Origin: Deltaproteobacteria bacterium
GTDB taxonomy: Bacteria > Desulfobacterota > Desulfarculia > Desulfarculales > Desulfarculaceae
Direction: 5' to 3'
Assembly: GCA_020444165.1 (NCBI GenBank)
Contig: JAHLLK010000047.1
Span: 1-45,080 of the forward strand
Length of the DNA: 45,080 nt
The first letter of the stretch is position 1. Every line of letters starts with the position of its first letter. The translations under genes and the position numbers were made by a program. Below, piece by piece: positions 8,006 through 18,000 of this stretch. Under the pieces are notes generated by a model. The model saw only the letters and a program-made list of their open reading frames with translations, had not been told where the DNA came from and did no database searches.

Positions 8006-8910
8006 TCTTCTCCCTCCCCTCGCCCCGGTGGGGGCGCCACCAAGGGCAGCAATTCCAAGGGATAATCGCAGCTCACCACCTGGGCCCCCTGGGCCGCCAC
8101 GGCTCTGAGCCGGTCCGGCAGGTCCTCGTTTCCCCAGAGATACACCTGCACCTCGGCCCCGGCCTGCCGGGCCTCGCCCAAGCCCCGGGCCGGGAACTGC
8201 CAGGACGCCGCCACCAGGGCGTCGACCCCCGTGCCCTGCACGGCGAAAGCGGCCACGCCCTCCACCCGCCACCACCAGCCCAAGTCCAGGCTCACCCGGA
8301 GGCGGGGGTCCAGGGCCTTGATGACCCTGATCCAGGCAGCCCGCTCCGTTCCCCCCACGTACAGGTCCACCCGCTGGCCCAGGCTGCTCTGCCGGACCAG
8401 GCGCCCCACCGCTTGGGGTTCGCAATCCTTGAGGTCCAAGAATAGCCGGAAGCCGGGGTGCCGGCCGGCCCAGGCCAAGACCTCGGCCAGGCGGGGAAGG
8501 CCCTCGCGGCCGGTTTCGCCGGACCCGTTTTTCAGGCGCAGCCCGGCCAAATCCGCCCAGGACTTCTCTTTCACCGCCCCCGCGCCGGTGGTGGTGCGCT
8601 CCAGGGTGGCGTCGTGCAGCAACAGGAGCACCCCATCGGCGCTGGTGCGCACGTCCACCTCGGCCCCGGCCAGGCCGGCCTGCCAAGCGGCCGCCAAGGC
8701 GGCCAGGGAGTTCTCTGGCGCGGCCTGGGTCAGGCCCCGGTGGGCCACCAGGCTCACGGCCAGAAGCGAGGGCTCGCCGGCCCCGACGCCCGGGGAAGCC
8801 AGCAGCAGTAAGGTCAGGAGCAGGCCGAGGCCGGGCCGGGCGCTCAGCCAAGCCGGGTTTTCCCCGCGGCCCCTTCGCCGGTGCTCATAGATAGAAGCGG
8901 CAAAACTCAT
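8002..8910 (-). CDS. Extracytoplasmic glycerophosphodiester phosphodiesterase-like protein
   Basis: The 302-residue protein has an N-terminal hydrophobic export segment (about 27-44) followed by a GDPD domain. H57 lies in AHRG, then come PEN (65-67), the metal-binding pair E84/D86 in GAEVDV, and H99-D100 in LLHD. These are the catalytic and metal ligands of the family, which hydrolyses phosphodiesters such as glycerophosphodiesters. A later LFLDLKD segment also fits. The gene starts 26 bases inside ecfT and ends overlapping the DUF3450 gene, so it is an integral member of the riboswitch operon. Phosphate scavenging is the ordinary role; here it might instead act on the phosphodiester of the corrinoid nucleotide loop. 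That substrate is speculation from context. Confidence 0.8.
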   Translation of the reverse strand: MSFAASIYEHRRRGRGENPAWLSARPGLGLLLTLLLLASPGVGAGEPSLLAVSLVAHRGLTQAAPENSLAALAAAWQAGLAGAEVDVRTSADGVLLLLHDATLERTTTGAGAVKEKSWADLAGLRLKNGSGETGREGLPRLAEVLAWAGRHPGFRLFLDLKDCEPQAVGRLVRQSSLGQRVDLYVGGTERAAWIRVIKALDPRLRVSLDLGWWWRVEGVAAFAVQGTGVDALVAASWQFPARGLGEARQAGAEVQVYLWGNEDLPDRLRAVAAQGAQVVSCDYPLELLPLVAPPPGRGEGEE

Positions 8911-9778
8911 AGTAAGCTCGCAAAGCAGGGGAGTAATAAAGACCGGCCAGGTAGAGCCAGTACAGGATTTTGAGAGTCAGGGCCGCCAAGGCCGCCGAGG
9001 CCAGGAAGCCCAGGACGCCCAGCCCCGCCCGCGGCAGGGGCTGGTTCCGCGCCTGGCGCCGGGCCGCCTGGGCGGTAAAGGCCCGGGTCTGGATGGACAA
9101 GGCCAGGGTGGCGGAGCGCCGGTAGCAGTTGATGAGCACCGGCCGGATGATCTTGAGCCAGGCCAGCAGGGTGGCCAGGGGGTTGGGGGACCAGAGCCGG
9201 CCGCCCCGCAGCCGGAAGGCCAGGATCACCTGGGCGAATTCGCCGAGGATGATGGGCAGGAAGCGGAGGGCGGTGACGGTCATGAAGGACACCACGAAAG
9301 GCAGGCGCAGGGCCAGGAGCCCGGCCAGCATGGCTGCGTTGTCCGTGGTCCAGCACAGGGTCAGCCCCAGGATGAGCATGGTGGAGATCCTGAGCGATTG
9401 GATGGCCCCGTAGCGGAAACCCTCCAGGTAGAGGCTCACCTCGCCCAAGAGCGAGCCCAAACCGGGGGTGCCGGGCTCCACCAGGTTGAGGAGCACGGTG
9501 CGCGGCTCTCCATAATAGAAGATGGCCTGGCTGAGCATGGTGCCCCAGGTCACCGCCCCCACCATGAACAGCAAGAGGCGCCACTGCCGCCAGCCCAGCC
9601 GGGCGCCGGCCGCGGCCAGCCAGGCCGCCAGGCACAAGGCGGAGAGGGACCAGGGGCTGTCCAGGAGCACCGAAAACAAGGAGGCGGCCAACAAGGCCCC
9701 CATCTTGACCCGGGCGTCCAGGCGGGCGAGGAAAGCCGGCCGGCTGGGCAACAGGGAGTAGGCGGTGTTCTGCATCAT
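8885..9778 (-). CDS. ecfT: EcfT-type energy-coupling transmembrane protein (CbiQ family)
   Basis: The 297-residue protein has membrane helices near the N terminus (about 30-60), at 65-85, in the middle (about 120-165) and at the C terminus (about 255-280). Basic cytoplasmic coupling helices at about 185-240 contain FRLRGGR and SIQTRAF, matching the two Arg-containing motifs by which EcfT/CbiQ proteins contact the ECF ATPases. It couples ATP hydrolysis to the substrate-binding membrane component. It overlaps the upstream S-component-like gene by four bases and lies in the same operon as a fused double ATPase, giving the three parts of an ECF transporter. Substrate: corrinoid or cobalt-related by regulation, not proven by sequence. 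Confidence 0.86.
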   Translation of the reverse strand: MMQNTAYSLLPSRPAFLARLDARVKMGALLAASLFSVLLDSPWSLSALCLAAWLAAAGARLGWRQWRLLLFMVGAVTWGTMLSQAIFYYGEPRTVLLNLVEPGTPGLGSLLGEVSLYLEGFRYGAIQSLRISTMLILGLTLCWTTDNAAMLAGLLALRLPFVVSFMTVTALRFLPIILGEFAQVILAFRLRGGRLWSPNPLATLLAWLKIIRPVLINCYRRSATLALSIQTRAFTAQAARRQARNQPLPRAGLGVLGFLASAALAALTLKILYWLYLAGLYYSPALRAYYEFCRFYL

Positions 9779-11673
9779 TCATCCGCCCAGACCAGATGGT
9801 CGCTGAAGCTTTTGCCCAGCCACACCCCCAGGGCCGTGTAGGCCAAGCCGTTGACCACCACGTTGAGCCAGAGGTACCAGTCCGCGAAAAACAGCCGCAT
9901 GAGGATCATATGAAGATAGATATTGGCCGCGTTGAGCAGCCCGTCGCCCAGGGCCAGCACCAGGGCCAAAAGGGAGACCTCGGGCCAGGACCAGCCGAAG
10001 CCGCCCTTTGGGCGGGTGACCCCGGCCAGATAGAGGGCTGCTTCCTTCACCGCGATGGAATTGCCCAAGTACAGGAAATCGGTCAGGTGAAAACCGCCGG
10101 TGATGAGCACCGCGAGGAGGTAACGCACCAGGGTTAGGAGGCTCACCACCCCGGGCCGGGGGATGAGGCGCAACAGGGCCACCAATAGGACGTAGTACAA
10201 CAGTTCGCTGAAAAATCCGGTCAAGAGCACGCTCAGGGGGCCCAAAAGGCCATAGAACAAGGAGCCCAGCACTCGCACCGGCAGGTTGACCCCGGCAAAG
10301 GTCAGGGCCCCGAACAAGGCGATGATCACCACCTGGCGCACCTTGAAGCCGCCCAGCAAACCGCGGAAGCGCCAGGCCAGCCAGCCCAGGGCCGCCAGGC
10401 TGACCACCACCGAGCCCAGGGTGAAGAAAAGGGCCGTGAAGTCCGGACCGGTGAGCCACAGCGGCGCTTCCAGGGTGCGGAGCGGCTGGTTGCTGCCCAG
10501 GGGGCAGATCACCACCTGGCGGCGGTAATGGCCCGGCCGGGGCGGCGCGGTGATGAAAAGCGGCAACACCACGCGCTCCCGTCCTCCCGGGGGCAGGTTG
10601 ACCGCGGCGGTGACCGCGTGGTCGGCCAAGCTGCCGCAGTAGAGGTCCGGGGGCTGGAATGGCAGGGGTGTGACAAGGTCCCGCAGGCCCGTGACCCGGG
10701 TCTTCACCACCAGGGGCAGGTCTTGCCGGGACTGGTTCACCAGCTCCAGGCTCTGGTAGGTGTAGGGCAGCCAATAGGTGAGGCGGTCGTCGCCGGCCCC
10801 CAGCCAGCGGGAGAACTGGTGCAGCCAGGGGGGGCGGTAATAGATGGTGTCGGCTTGCTTGCGCTGGTCGAAAAGCCCGTTCACGCCCGTGGGCAGCCAA
10901 AGGCCGGCCACTTCGAGGCTCCGGGACAGGGCCGCGGGGGGCTTGAAATCCAGTCCGGTCCGCAAGCGGGTCTGCCGCGGGGGCTGGCCCCGGGTCTGGC
11001 TGCTCACCCGGGCCGTGATTTCCCGCCGACCCTCCTGGGCCGAGCGCACCCGGAACAACAGGGAGCAGTCCTCTCCCGGCACTTTCAACTCCCGCTGCAA
11101 GGTCAGCTTCGCCTGCCCCGCGCCCCGCGGGGAGGCCTCGGCCGGCCGGCCGCCGTCCTCCACCAGCTCCAGGCCCGGCCCCAGGGTCAGCTCTCCCCGC
11201 ACCAGGCTGGGGCCGGGGCCCTCTTGCCGCAGCACCAGGGCGCAACTCACCACCCCGCCGGCCGCCACCGCCGCTTCCTTGGCCGGGCCGGCGCTTTGGT
11301 CACCCTGGTAGGGCGCCCACAAGCGGCTCCGCACCCCGGGCCTCTCCCCGGCAGGCACGGTGACTTGGCCGGCCAGGCTCCCCCAGGGGCCCGCCAGCTC
11401 CAGGCCGTAGCGCCCGGCCCCGGGCCAGGTAAGGGCCAGGTGTAGGCGGCTGCGTTGCACCGCGGGGAAACGCTCCTCCAGGAGCAACTTTCCTCCCGGG
11501 TCCCGCACCAGGGCTCGCTGCAAGACCACCGGCCGGTCCAGCGCGAGTTCCAGGCTCCCGGGCAAGGCCCGGGCCTCCAGGAGGCGGGGAGGGACTGGAG
11601 CCGTCCGGGGCCAGCCGAACCAGACCAAGCCGGCCGCCACCAGCCCCAGCCAAAGCCAGCGGTATCTGGTCAA
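9775..11673 (-). CDS. ECF S-component-like membrane protein with large extracytoplasmic domain
   Basis: The 632-residue protein has an N-terminal membrane anchor (about 5-22), about 380 residues of beta-rich extracytoplasmic sequence with Gly/Pro turns and Tyr/Trp patches, and then a block of about six hydrophobic helices (from about 410 to the end). The C-terminal block, with VVIIALFGALTFAG, a GLLGPLSVLLTGF segment and a closing LGVWLGKSF, resembles ECF S-components. The TTG start is chosen because it overlaps the upstream stop (TTGA) and begins right at the membrane anchor; the frame extends further upstream but only as a shadow of the previous gene. Between fused EcfA and EcfT, it is the best candidate for the substrate-specific subunit. 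Known B12 S-components (BtuM, CbrT) lack such an extracytoplasmic domain. Confidence 0.7.
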   Translation of the reverse strand: MTRYRWLWLGLVAAGLVWFGWPRTAPVPPRLLEARALPGSLELALDRPVVLQRALVRDPGGKLLLEERFPAVQRSRLHLALTWPGAGRYGLELAGPWGSLAGQVTVPAGERPGVRSRLWAPYQGDQSAGPAKEAAVAAGGVVSCALVLRQEGPGPSLVRGELTLGPGLELVEDGGRPAEASPRGAGQAKLTLQRELKVPGEDCSLLFRVRSAQEGRREITARVSSQTRGQPPRQTRLRTGLDFKPPAALSRSLEVAGLWLPTGVNGLFDQRKQADTIYYRPPWLHQFSRWLGAGDDRLTYWLPYTYQSLELVNQSRQDLPLVVKTRVTGLRDLVTPLPFQPPDLYCGSLADHAVTAAVNLPPGGRERVVLPLFITAPPRPGHYRRQVVICPLGSNQPLRTLEAPLWLTGPDFTALFFTLGSVVVSLAALGWLAWRFRGLLGGFKVRQVVIIALFGALTFAGVNLPVRVLGSLFYGLLGPLSVLLTGFFSELLYYVLLVALLRLIPRPGVVSLLTLVRYLLAVLITGGFHLTDFLYLGNSIAVKEAALYLAGVTRPKGGFGWSWPEVSLLALVLALGDGLLNAANIYLHMILMRLFFADWYLWLNVVVNGLAYTALGVWLGKSFSDHLVWADE

Positions 11674-13400
11674 TGGATGACCAGCACCCGGTAGGAGCCC
11701 TGCACCGTCTTGCCCTCGTCCCGGGTAAAAGGTGATTCGGTCAACGCCAGGTAACGTCCCCCGGCGCTGATGGCCAAGCGGTAATAGGCCGGCCCGTTGG
11801 TGGCGAAATGATAGAGCAGGGGGCCCTTCCCCCGGGCCGGACCCGCCCGGAAAAGACTGAGCCCGAACTCGTTGCGGTCGTCGGCCGCCGGGGAGGCGCC
11901 CACGCCCACCGCCACCTCCCGGCCGGTGGGGGAGAGGGCCAGGCCCTGGGCGGCGCCCTGGGTCTGGTGCTGCCACAACAGGTTCCCCTGCCAGTCGTAG
12001 GCAAACAGGTGCCGGGCATGGGGATGGGGCTGGGGGGTGCGCTGGTCCGTCTGCATCCCCGCGGGAATGGTGGTGCCCGGGGTGACCAGGTAGGCTGCCT
12101 CGTCGCTGAGCCGGGCGTAGGATACCGGCGCCCCCACCGGGAGATCGCCCACCATGAGCGGCGCGCCCACCGGCAGCTCCCAGCGGGGGCCCCGGGCCCC
12201 GGCCGCGGCGTCAAAGAGCATGGCCCGGCCGTCGTTGAGCCCCAGGAGGATGCCCCGCCCACGGGGCGAAACCGAGACGGCCTGCCAGGCGCCGACCCGG
12301 CTGTAATAGGGCTTCAAGGGCGGCACCTGGTAGCGCCAGCGCTCCCGGCCGCGTGACCCGTCCAGGCAGTACAGGGTTCCGTCCTGAAAGGGTCCGGCCA
12401 CCTGGGGGCCAAAGGTGTTGAAAGACATGAAGGCCAGGGTCTCCCCCTTGGCCGAGGCTCCCACCCAGGTGATGCCGTAAGGAAAATTCGCCTCCCGGGG
12501 CCAGCGCCAGCGCACCTGGCCGTCGGTTCCCCCCAACCGCCAGACCCGGCAGTCATGCCGGAAGTTTTCCCCCTGGAACCGGCCATGAGTGGCCACCAAA
12601 AGGAGATCGCCGTCCGGCAGGACCCGCAAATCATAGACGCCGGGAAGGTTGTAGATGGCGTGGCGCCGGTCGCCGGCCAGCGAGCCGCGGCCCAGGACCC
12701 GGGAGGCGTCAAAGCGCCAGATCTCGGCGCCGTCCGCGGCGTCCAGGCAATAGACCAGGCCTTGGGGGCTTTGCTCGCCCACGTACAGCACCTGGCGCCC
12801 GGCGAGGTTGCCCCAAGCCAGGCGCTTGACCAAGCCTTCGGGCAGTTTCCGGCTCCACACCTCCTCGCCCGACGGCACCCGGACCAAGAGGAGACGGCCG
12901 GTGAAGGTGCCCACGGCCAGCCGGTCCCCCTGGGGGGAAAAACAAACCTCGGTGTCGGGCGCGTCGCCCATCTGGCTTCCGTGGGGCCGCAGGTTTTCCA
13001 GCTCCACCGTGCACACCAAAAGGGGCGAGGGCCGCTGGGGAGCGAACAGCTCCAGACTCTGCCCGCCGGCTTCCAGCCGGAAACTCTCCCCGGGCCGCCA
13101 GGGAACCGGGGCCAAATAGCGGCCGCCGGGTAGCGCCACCACTCCCTTCGAGCCGGCCGCCAGCACCACCTGGCCGCCCTGCAGCAAGCGCCAGGCCGCC
13201 TGGCCGGCCGGCGCCAGGGCCAGGCCGTCCCGCACGAAATAGGCGTCCAGGCGCGGGGCGGGCCGGTCCCCGCAGGCCGGGGAGCCCAACAGGGCCAGAA
13301 CCAGGGCCAGAACCAGGGCCAGGGCTGGGGCCAGGCCCAGGGCCGGGGCCAGAGCCGGGGCCAGAGCCTGGGTTGGACGGATCAACCTTGACAGGCGCAT
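11670..13400 (-). CDS. Secreted beta-propeller (PQQ/WD40-like) protein
   Basis: The 576-residue protein has an unusual Ala/Leu/Pro-repeat signal sequence (about 12-38) ending near SPACGD, possibly a lipobox-like site. Repeated blade-like segments follow: PDTEVCFSPQGDRLAVGTF (about 148-166), YCLDAADGAEIWRFD (about 224-238), LFAYDWQGNLLWQH (about 450-463) and RLAISAGGRYLALTES near the end. These are PQQ-like or WD40-like propeller blades. No enzyme motif was recognised. It lies between the fused ECF ATPase and the S-component-like protein, overlapping both, so it probably works with the transporter outside the inner membrane, possibly as a substrate-delivery or assembly protein. No BtuF-type binding protein is encoded nearby. 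Confidence 0.75.
   Translation of the reverse strand: MRLSRLIRPTQALAPALAPALGLAPALALVLALVLALLGSPACGDRPAPRLDAYFVRDGLALAPAGQAAWRLLQGGQVVLAAGSKGVVALPGGRYLAPVPWRPGESFRLEAGGQSLELFAPQRPSPLLVCTVELENLRPHGSQMGDAPDTEVCFSPQGDRLAVGTFTGRLLLVRVPSGEEVWSRKLPEGLVKRLAWGNLAGRQVLYVGEQSPQGLVYCLDAADGAEIWRFDASRVLGRGSLAGDRRHAIYNLPGVYDLRVLPDGDLLLVATHGRFQGENFRHDCRVWRLGGTDGQVRWRWPREANFPYGITWVGASAKGETLAFMSFNTFGPQVAGPFQDGTLYCLDGSRGRERWRYQVPPLKPYYSRVGAWQAVSVSPRGRGILLGLNDGRAMLFDAAAGARGPRWELPVGAPLMVGDLPVGAPVSYARLSDEAAYLVTPGTTIPAGMQTDQRTPQPHPHARHLFAYDWQGNLLWQHQTQGAAQGLALSPTGREVAVGVGASPAADDRNEFGLSLFRAGPARGKGPLLYHFATNGPAYYRLAISAGGRYLALTESPFTRDEGKTVQGSYRVLVIH
13293..13376 (-). repeat. In-frame 12-base repeat in signal-sequence region
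   Basis: About seven tandem 12-base units run from 13293 to 13376: the first two are identical (GGCCAGAACCAG on the plus strand), the rest diverge at 1-5 positions. They encode four-residue Ala/Leu/Pro/Val repeats in the hydrophobic part of the propeller protein's export signal. A change in copy number would keep the frame and alter hydrophobic length by four residues. Confidence 0.8.
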
Positions 13401-15073
13401 GGCAGAGCCTCCCAGGACGCCTGCGGGGCCACCAGCGCGGCCCGGGCGTCCAGCATCTCATCCAAGGTGAGGAAGGGGGGATCGAGGCCCAGCTCCCGGC
13501 TGATCACCAGGGGCCAGGTGGGTTTCAACCCCTCCATCCCTTCCCGGGTCAGGCGGGCCAGCACCTCGCGGGTGGGACCCAGCAACTGCAGTCGCCCCTC
13601 GTGCAACACGGCCACCCGGTCGGCAAAGCGGGCCACGGTCTCCAGGTCGTGGCTGCAAAGCACACAGGTGTGCAGGTGTTGCCGGTGGCGCAGGGTGTCC
13701 AAGAGGAGCCGGATGTTGGCCCGGTTCTGCCCGGTGGTGGGTTCGTCCAACAACAAGAGCCCCGGTTCCGCGGCCAACACGGCCCCCAGGGCGGCCCGCA
13801 GGCGCTGGCCTTTGGAAAGACCCCAGGGAGACCGGTCCCAGAACTCGGCCAGGCCCAACTCCCGGGCCAACTCGCGGCAGCGCTGGGGCCCCTGGTGGCG
13901 CCTGAGCAGGCGGGGACCGCTCAACAGCTCCCGGCCCACGGTGGTTTCCAAGAGCAAGAGGTCCGGGTTCTGCAGAAGCAGGCCCACCTCGCCCCGGGGG
14001 GGGCGCCTTTTCACCCGCGAACCGCGCCACAGGAACCGGCCCTGCTGGGGGCGGTGCAGGCCGGCCAGGATGCCCAGCAGGGTGGATTTTCCCGAGCCGT
14101 TGGGTCCCAACAGGGCCAGGACTTCGCCCTCCCGCAATTCAAGGCTGATCCCGGCCAGGGCCGGCCGGGGACAGGCGGGATAGGTAAAGGAGACCTCTTC
14201 CAGGGCCAGGAGCCGGGGCCCGGCCGGGGGCAGCGGCGTGGGCCGGGGGACCAGGCCGGTCAGCTTGCTCAACAGCTCCCGCTCCGAAGCGGCCCCCCAG
14301 ATGCGCCGGGCCTGCAACTGGTCCGGCACCTGTAAACCCAGCTCCGCCAACACGGTCAGACCCGGCTCCGCCTGGGGCGCCGGGGTGTCCAGCCTCACCC
14401 GCCCCTCTGCGAGCACCACCAGACGCGAGGCCAGGGCCAGGCTTTCCTTCAAACGATGCTCCACCAGGAGCACCGCCAGGCCCTGGCCGCGCAAATCCCG
14501 CAGGCACCCGAGCACCTCGGCCTCTCCCTGGGGATCAAGCTGGCTGGTGGGTTCGTCCAGGGCCAGCACCGCCGGTCGCATGGCCAGCTGGGCGGCGATG
14601 GCCACCCGCTGTTTCTGTCCGCCGGAAAGCTTGGCGATTTCCGCGGCTTCCCGGCCGGCCAGCCCCACCTGGCCCAGGGCCCAGGCCAGGCGCTCCCGCA
14701 CCTCGGCCGGCTCCAAGCCCAGGTTTTGGGGGCCGAAGCTCACCTCGTCGCCCACCGTGGCGCAAGAGAGTTGGTCGTCGGGGCTCTGGCAGACCAGGCC
14801 CACCCGCCGGGCCAGCTGGGGCAGGCTGGCGGCGCGGGTCTCGCGCCCGTCCACCAAAACCCGGCCCCCCAGCCGGCCGTTGCTCTCCAGGGGGATGATG
14901 CCGGCCATGATTTTCAAGAGGGTGGATTTGCCGCAACCGGTGGGACCGGTGATCAGCACCAGCTCCCCGGCCCTCACCGCGAGGTCCACCCCCCGCAGGC
15001 TGGCCTCCGAGGCCCCTGCGTACGTGAACTCCACCCCCTCCAGGAGGATCAACGGTTGGTTTTCAGCCGCCAC
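13382..15073 (-). CDS. Fused double ABC ATPase of ECF transporter (EcfA-EcfA')
   Basis: The 563-residue protein holds two ABC domains in tandem. Domain 1 (about 8-225) has Walker A GPTGCGKST, signature LSGGQKQR, Walker B VLALDEPTSQLD and a switch His in LLVEHR. Domain 2 (about 285-505) has Walker A GPNGSGKST, a changed signature LSKGQRLR, Walker B LLLLDEPTTGQN and CSHD. Two ATPase domains in one chain are typical of many ECF/CbiO-like systems. The GTG start (15073) lies 25 bases inside the end of cobN1 and has a GGAG 6 bases upstream. It energises the EcfT/S-like membrane proteins encoded next. The last ~50 residues are an additional tail without recognised function. Confidence 0.9.
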   Translation of the reverse strand: MAAENQPLILLEGVEFTYAGASEASLRGVDLAVRAGELVLITGPTGCGKSTLLKIMAGIIPLESNGRLGGRVLVDGRETRAASLPQLARRVGLVCQSPDDQLSCATVGDEVSFGPQNLGLEPAEVRERLAWALGQVGLAGREAAEIAKLSGGQKQRVAIAAQLAMRPAVLALDEPTSQLDPQGEAEVLGCLRDLRGQGLAVLLVEHRLKESLALASRLVVLAEGRVRLDTPAPQAEPGLTVLAELGLQVPDQLQARRIWGAASERELLSKLTGLVPRPTPLPPAGPRLLALEEVSFTYPACPRPALAGISLELREGEVLALLGPNGSGKSTLLGILAGLHRPQQGRFLWRGSRVKRRPPRGEVGLLLQNPDLLLLETTVGRELLSGPRLLRRHQGPQRCRELARELGLAEFWDRSPWGLSKGQRLRAALGAVLAAEPGLLLLDEPTTGQNRANIRLLLDTLRHRQHLHTCVLCSHDLETVARFADRVAVLHEGRLQLLGPTREVLARLTREGMEGLKPTWPLVISRELGLDPPFLTLDEMLDARAALVAPQASWEALPCACQG

Positions 15074-18000
15074 ACCGGTCTCCAGGTCGCCACCTCGGCC
15101 GAGGTGAGCACTTCCACTTGGCTGCCCTGAAACTCCCCGCTCACCGCGCCCATGGACTCCTCCAGGTCCCCCTCCACTTCCAGGGCCGCGCTTTCCAGGG
15201 CGGCCTCATGCTCCGGGCCCGGCTGCCACAGGTCCCGGGAGGCGGCCTCCAGGAGGCGGCGCACCATCTCTTCCATGGCGTGGGGGTTGGCCTGGCGCAG
15301 CCAGGCCAGGTTTTCCGGCTGCATGATCAGGTGCTCGGTGAGGGCCTCGAAGGTCCACGGCGCCACCTGCCCGGTGGCGGCGCTCCAGCGGTACACGTTG
15401 AGCACCCGGTTGACCAGCTCCCCGGCCCCCTGGGCGCCGTGAGGCTTGAGGGACTCCAGCCAGGCCTGGCTCAACAGGCGGGTGCGCACCGCCCGCTCCA
15501 GCTCGTCGGCCAGGCCGCGCACCTGGGCCCGGCCGTCCTGGCCCCCGTCGCCCCAATACAGCTTGGTCTGTTGGCCGGACAGCGCGCTGGCGGCGCAGGC
15601 CATGCCGCCTTGGAAATCCGCGTAGCCCCCGCAGTCCAGGAGGTCGTACTCGGGCGAGGCCTGCTTCATGTAGCTGATCTCGATGCCGCCCAAATGGGCG
15701 GCGAAAACCTCGTGGGCCTCCCGGCCGAACTCGCCGCCGCCATAGGCCCAGCCGCCCCAGTTCACGTAGGTCTCGGCCAGGTCGTCCCGGTCCTCCCAGG
15801 CGCTGGCGTCGATGGCCAAGCCGATGCCCAGGCCATAGGAGCCGGGCTGGGAGGAGAAGACCCGGGAGGCCACCAGGCGGCGGAGGGCCGGGCCGTCCTC
15901 CTGGCCCAGGGTCTCCCGGAGCCGGGCCAGGCGTTCCCGGTTGTGGCGGCGGGGGGCGTTCCACTCTGCGGGCTCGTCCAGGTCGGCCACCAGGCGGGCG
16001 GCCTGGTCCAACAGCTCCAGGAAGTGGGGCGCCAGATCGCGCAGGATGCCGCTGGCCTGGATCACCACGTCCACCCGGGGCCGGGGCCGGGCGCCCTGGG
16101 GGGTCTCCACGGTGAGCTCGGACAGGGGAATGACTGCCACGCCCTTGACTTGTCCCCGGCTGTCGGCCTGGGGCCGCACCCCCAAGAGATGCAGGACCTG
16201 GGCGCAGACCTCGCCGTCGCACTTGAAGGCGTCCGAGGACCAGAGGGAGAGCCCCACGCTGGCTGGGAAGCGCCCCTCTTCGGCCAGGAATTTGTTCAAG
16301 AGTTGATCGGCCAGATCCCGGCCCACCGCCTGGGCGGCCGCCGACGGCAGCCGGGTGACGTCCAGGCCGTAGAAATTGCGGCCGGTGGGCAGGGCTTCGT
16401 GCTGCCCCAGGGACAGGGAGCCGCCCAGCCCCGGCAATACATAGCCCCCGTCCAAGGCGGCCAGCACCTGGCTAATCTCCCGGGGGGTCTGGGCCAACAA
16501 GGCGGCCTGTTCCCGCAGCCACTCGGCCAGGGGGGAGGCTTCGTCCCCGTCCGCCAGTTCGCCCAAATGCCGGCAAACCCCCTGGAAGGCCGCGGCGTCA
16601 CTCTCCCCGGGCGGCAGCAACTCCCGGAGGCTGGGCAAGCCCGCGGGCGGCTTTTCCAGGAGATTGGCCAACAGGGCGTCGCGCCGCGCGCCCCGGGGGG
16701 GCCGGCCCAAGACGTGCAAACCGTCAGTGACCAGGGGCGCCTGGGCCCGGGCCAACTGACGGTTGGCCACTTCCAGGGCCTCCTGAAACTCGGCGGGTGC
16801 CGCTCCGGGGGCCAGGAACTTCAGCTTCTCCAAAAGGGGGGTCAAGCTCGCTTGGATTTCGGAGGCCCGGGCCGTGTCGCCCATCTCCCGGGCCCGGCGG
16901 TATTGCCCCAGATACTCCCGAATCTCCTCGGCCGCCTCGGAGGCGGGGGAGGGCCGCCGGGGCGGCACCAGGTGGTCCACGATCACCGCCCGGCCCCGGC
17001 GTTTGGCCATGAGGCCCTCGCCGGGCACGTCCATCACGTACACGTAGAGGTTGGGCAGATGGCCCAGGGAAATTTCCGGGAAACAGGCCGCGGAGAGAGC
17101 GGCCCGTTTGCCAGGCAGATACTCCAGGGCGCCTTCGGCGCCCAGATGGATCACGGCGTGACAGGTGTCTTGCAGGTGCTTGTAGGTGGCCAGCCACTGA
17201 TGCGGCGGGCTGAGGGCCGGGTCATGCAGGATGCGGCACACCTCGCCGTTGCATTTGGCCCCGTAGCAGCCCCGTTTGGGCTGGATCAGCAGGGTGAGGT
17301 TGCCGAACTGGAGCCCGCTGATCACCAGTTTGGGGCCGTCCTCTTCCTCCAGCACCATGCCCTGGCCCGGAAATTCGCCCCAATCGGCCAGCACCTTTTC
17401 CCGGGCCGGGGCGGGGAGGCTGGCCAGCCAGGGCAGATATTCCCCGCCTGGCATCAGGTACAGGGCCCCGCCCTGGCCCACGATCTGCTCCACCGTGGTC
17501 CAACGGAACTCGCTCAAGGCCTTGCGCGCGGCGATCAGGGCCATGAGGTCCCGGCCGTCGGCCGGCAGGTCCTCCACGGTGTAGCCCGCCTGGGCCAGGG
17601 CCTGCATCAGCTCCACCGCGCTCTGGGCCGCGTCCAGGCCCACGGCCTGCCCGGCCGTGGCCTCCACTCCCCGGCAGGGGTTGTTGTGCAGCACCAGGGC
17701 CAGCCTCTTTTCCGCCGGCGGGGTGTTCTTCAGCCGGACCCAGGCCGCGGCGCGGCGGGCCTCATGCGCCACCTGCGCGGGCACCGGCGCGAAGCGGCGG
17801 CCGCCCGGGCCCGGCTCATCGGTGGCCAAGAGGGTGGGCTCGATGACCCCGGCCGTTTCAGGCTGGGACAGGGAGTAGACCAGGGAGCTGGGGGGCAGGC
17901 CCTGGGGGTCGTCCCGCCATTGGGCCTGGGTGCGGTGGTGCAGGCGGAGGCCCTGGAACACCGGCACGTTCAAGCCGGCCAGGACGGGCAGGTCCGCCTG

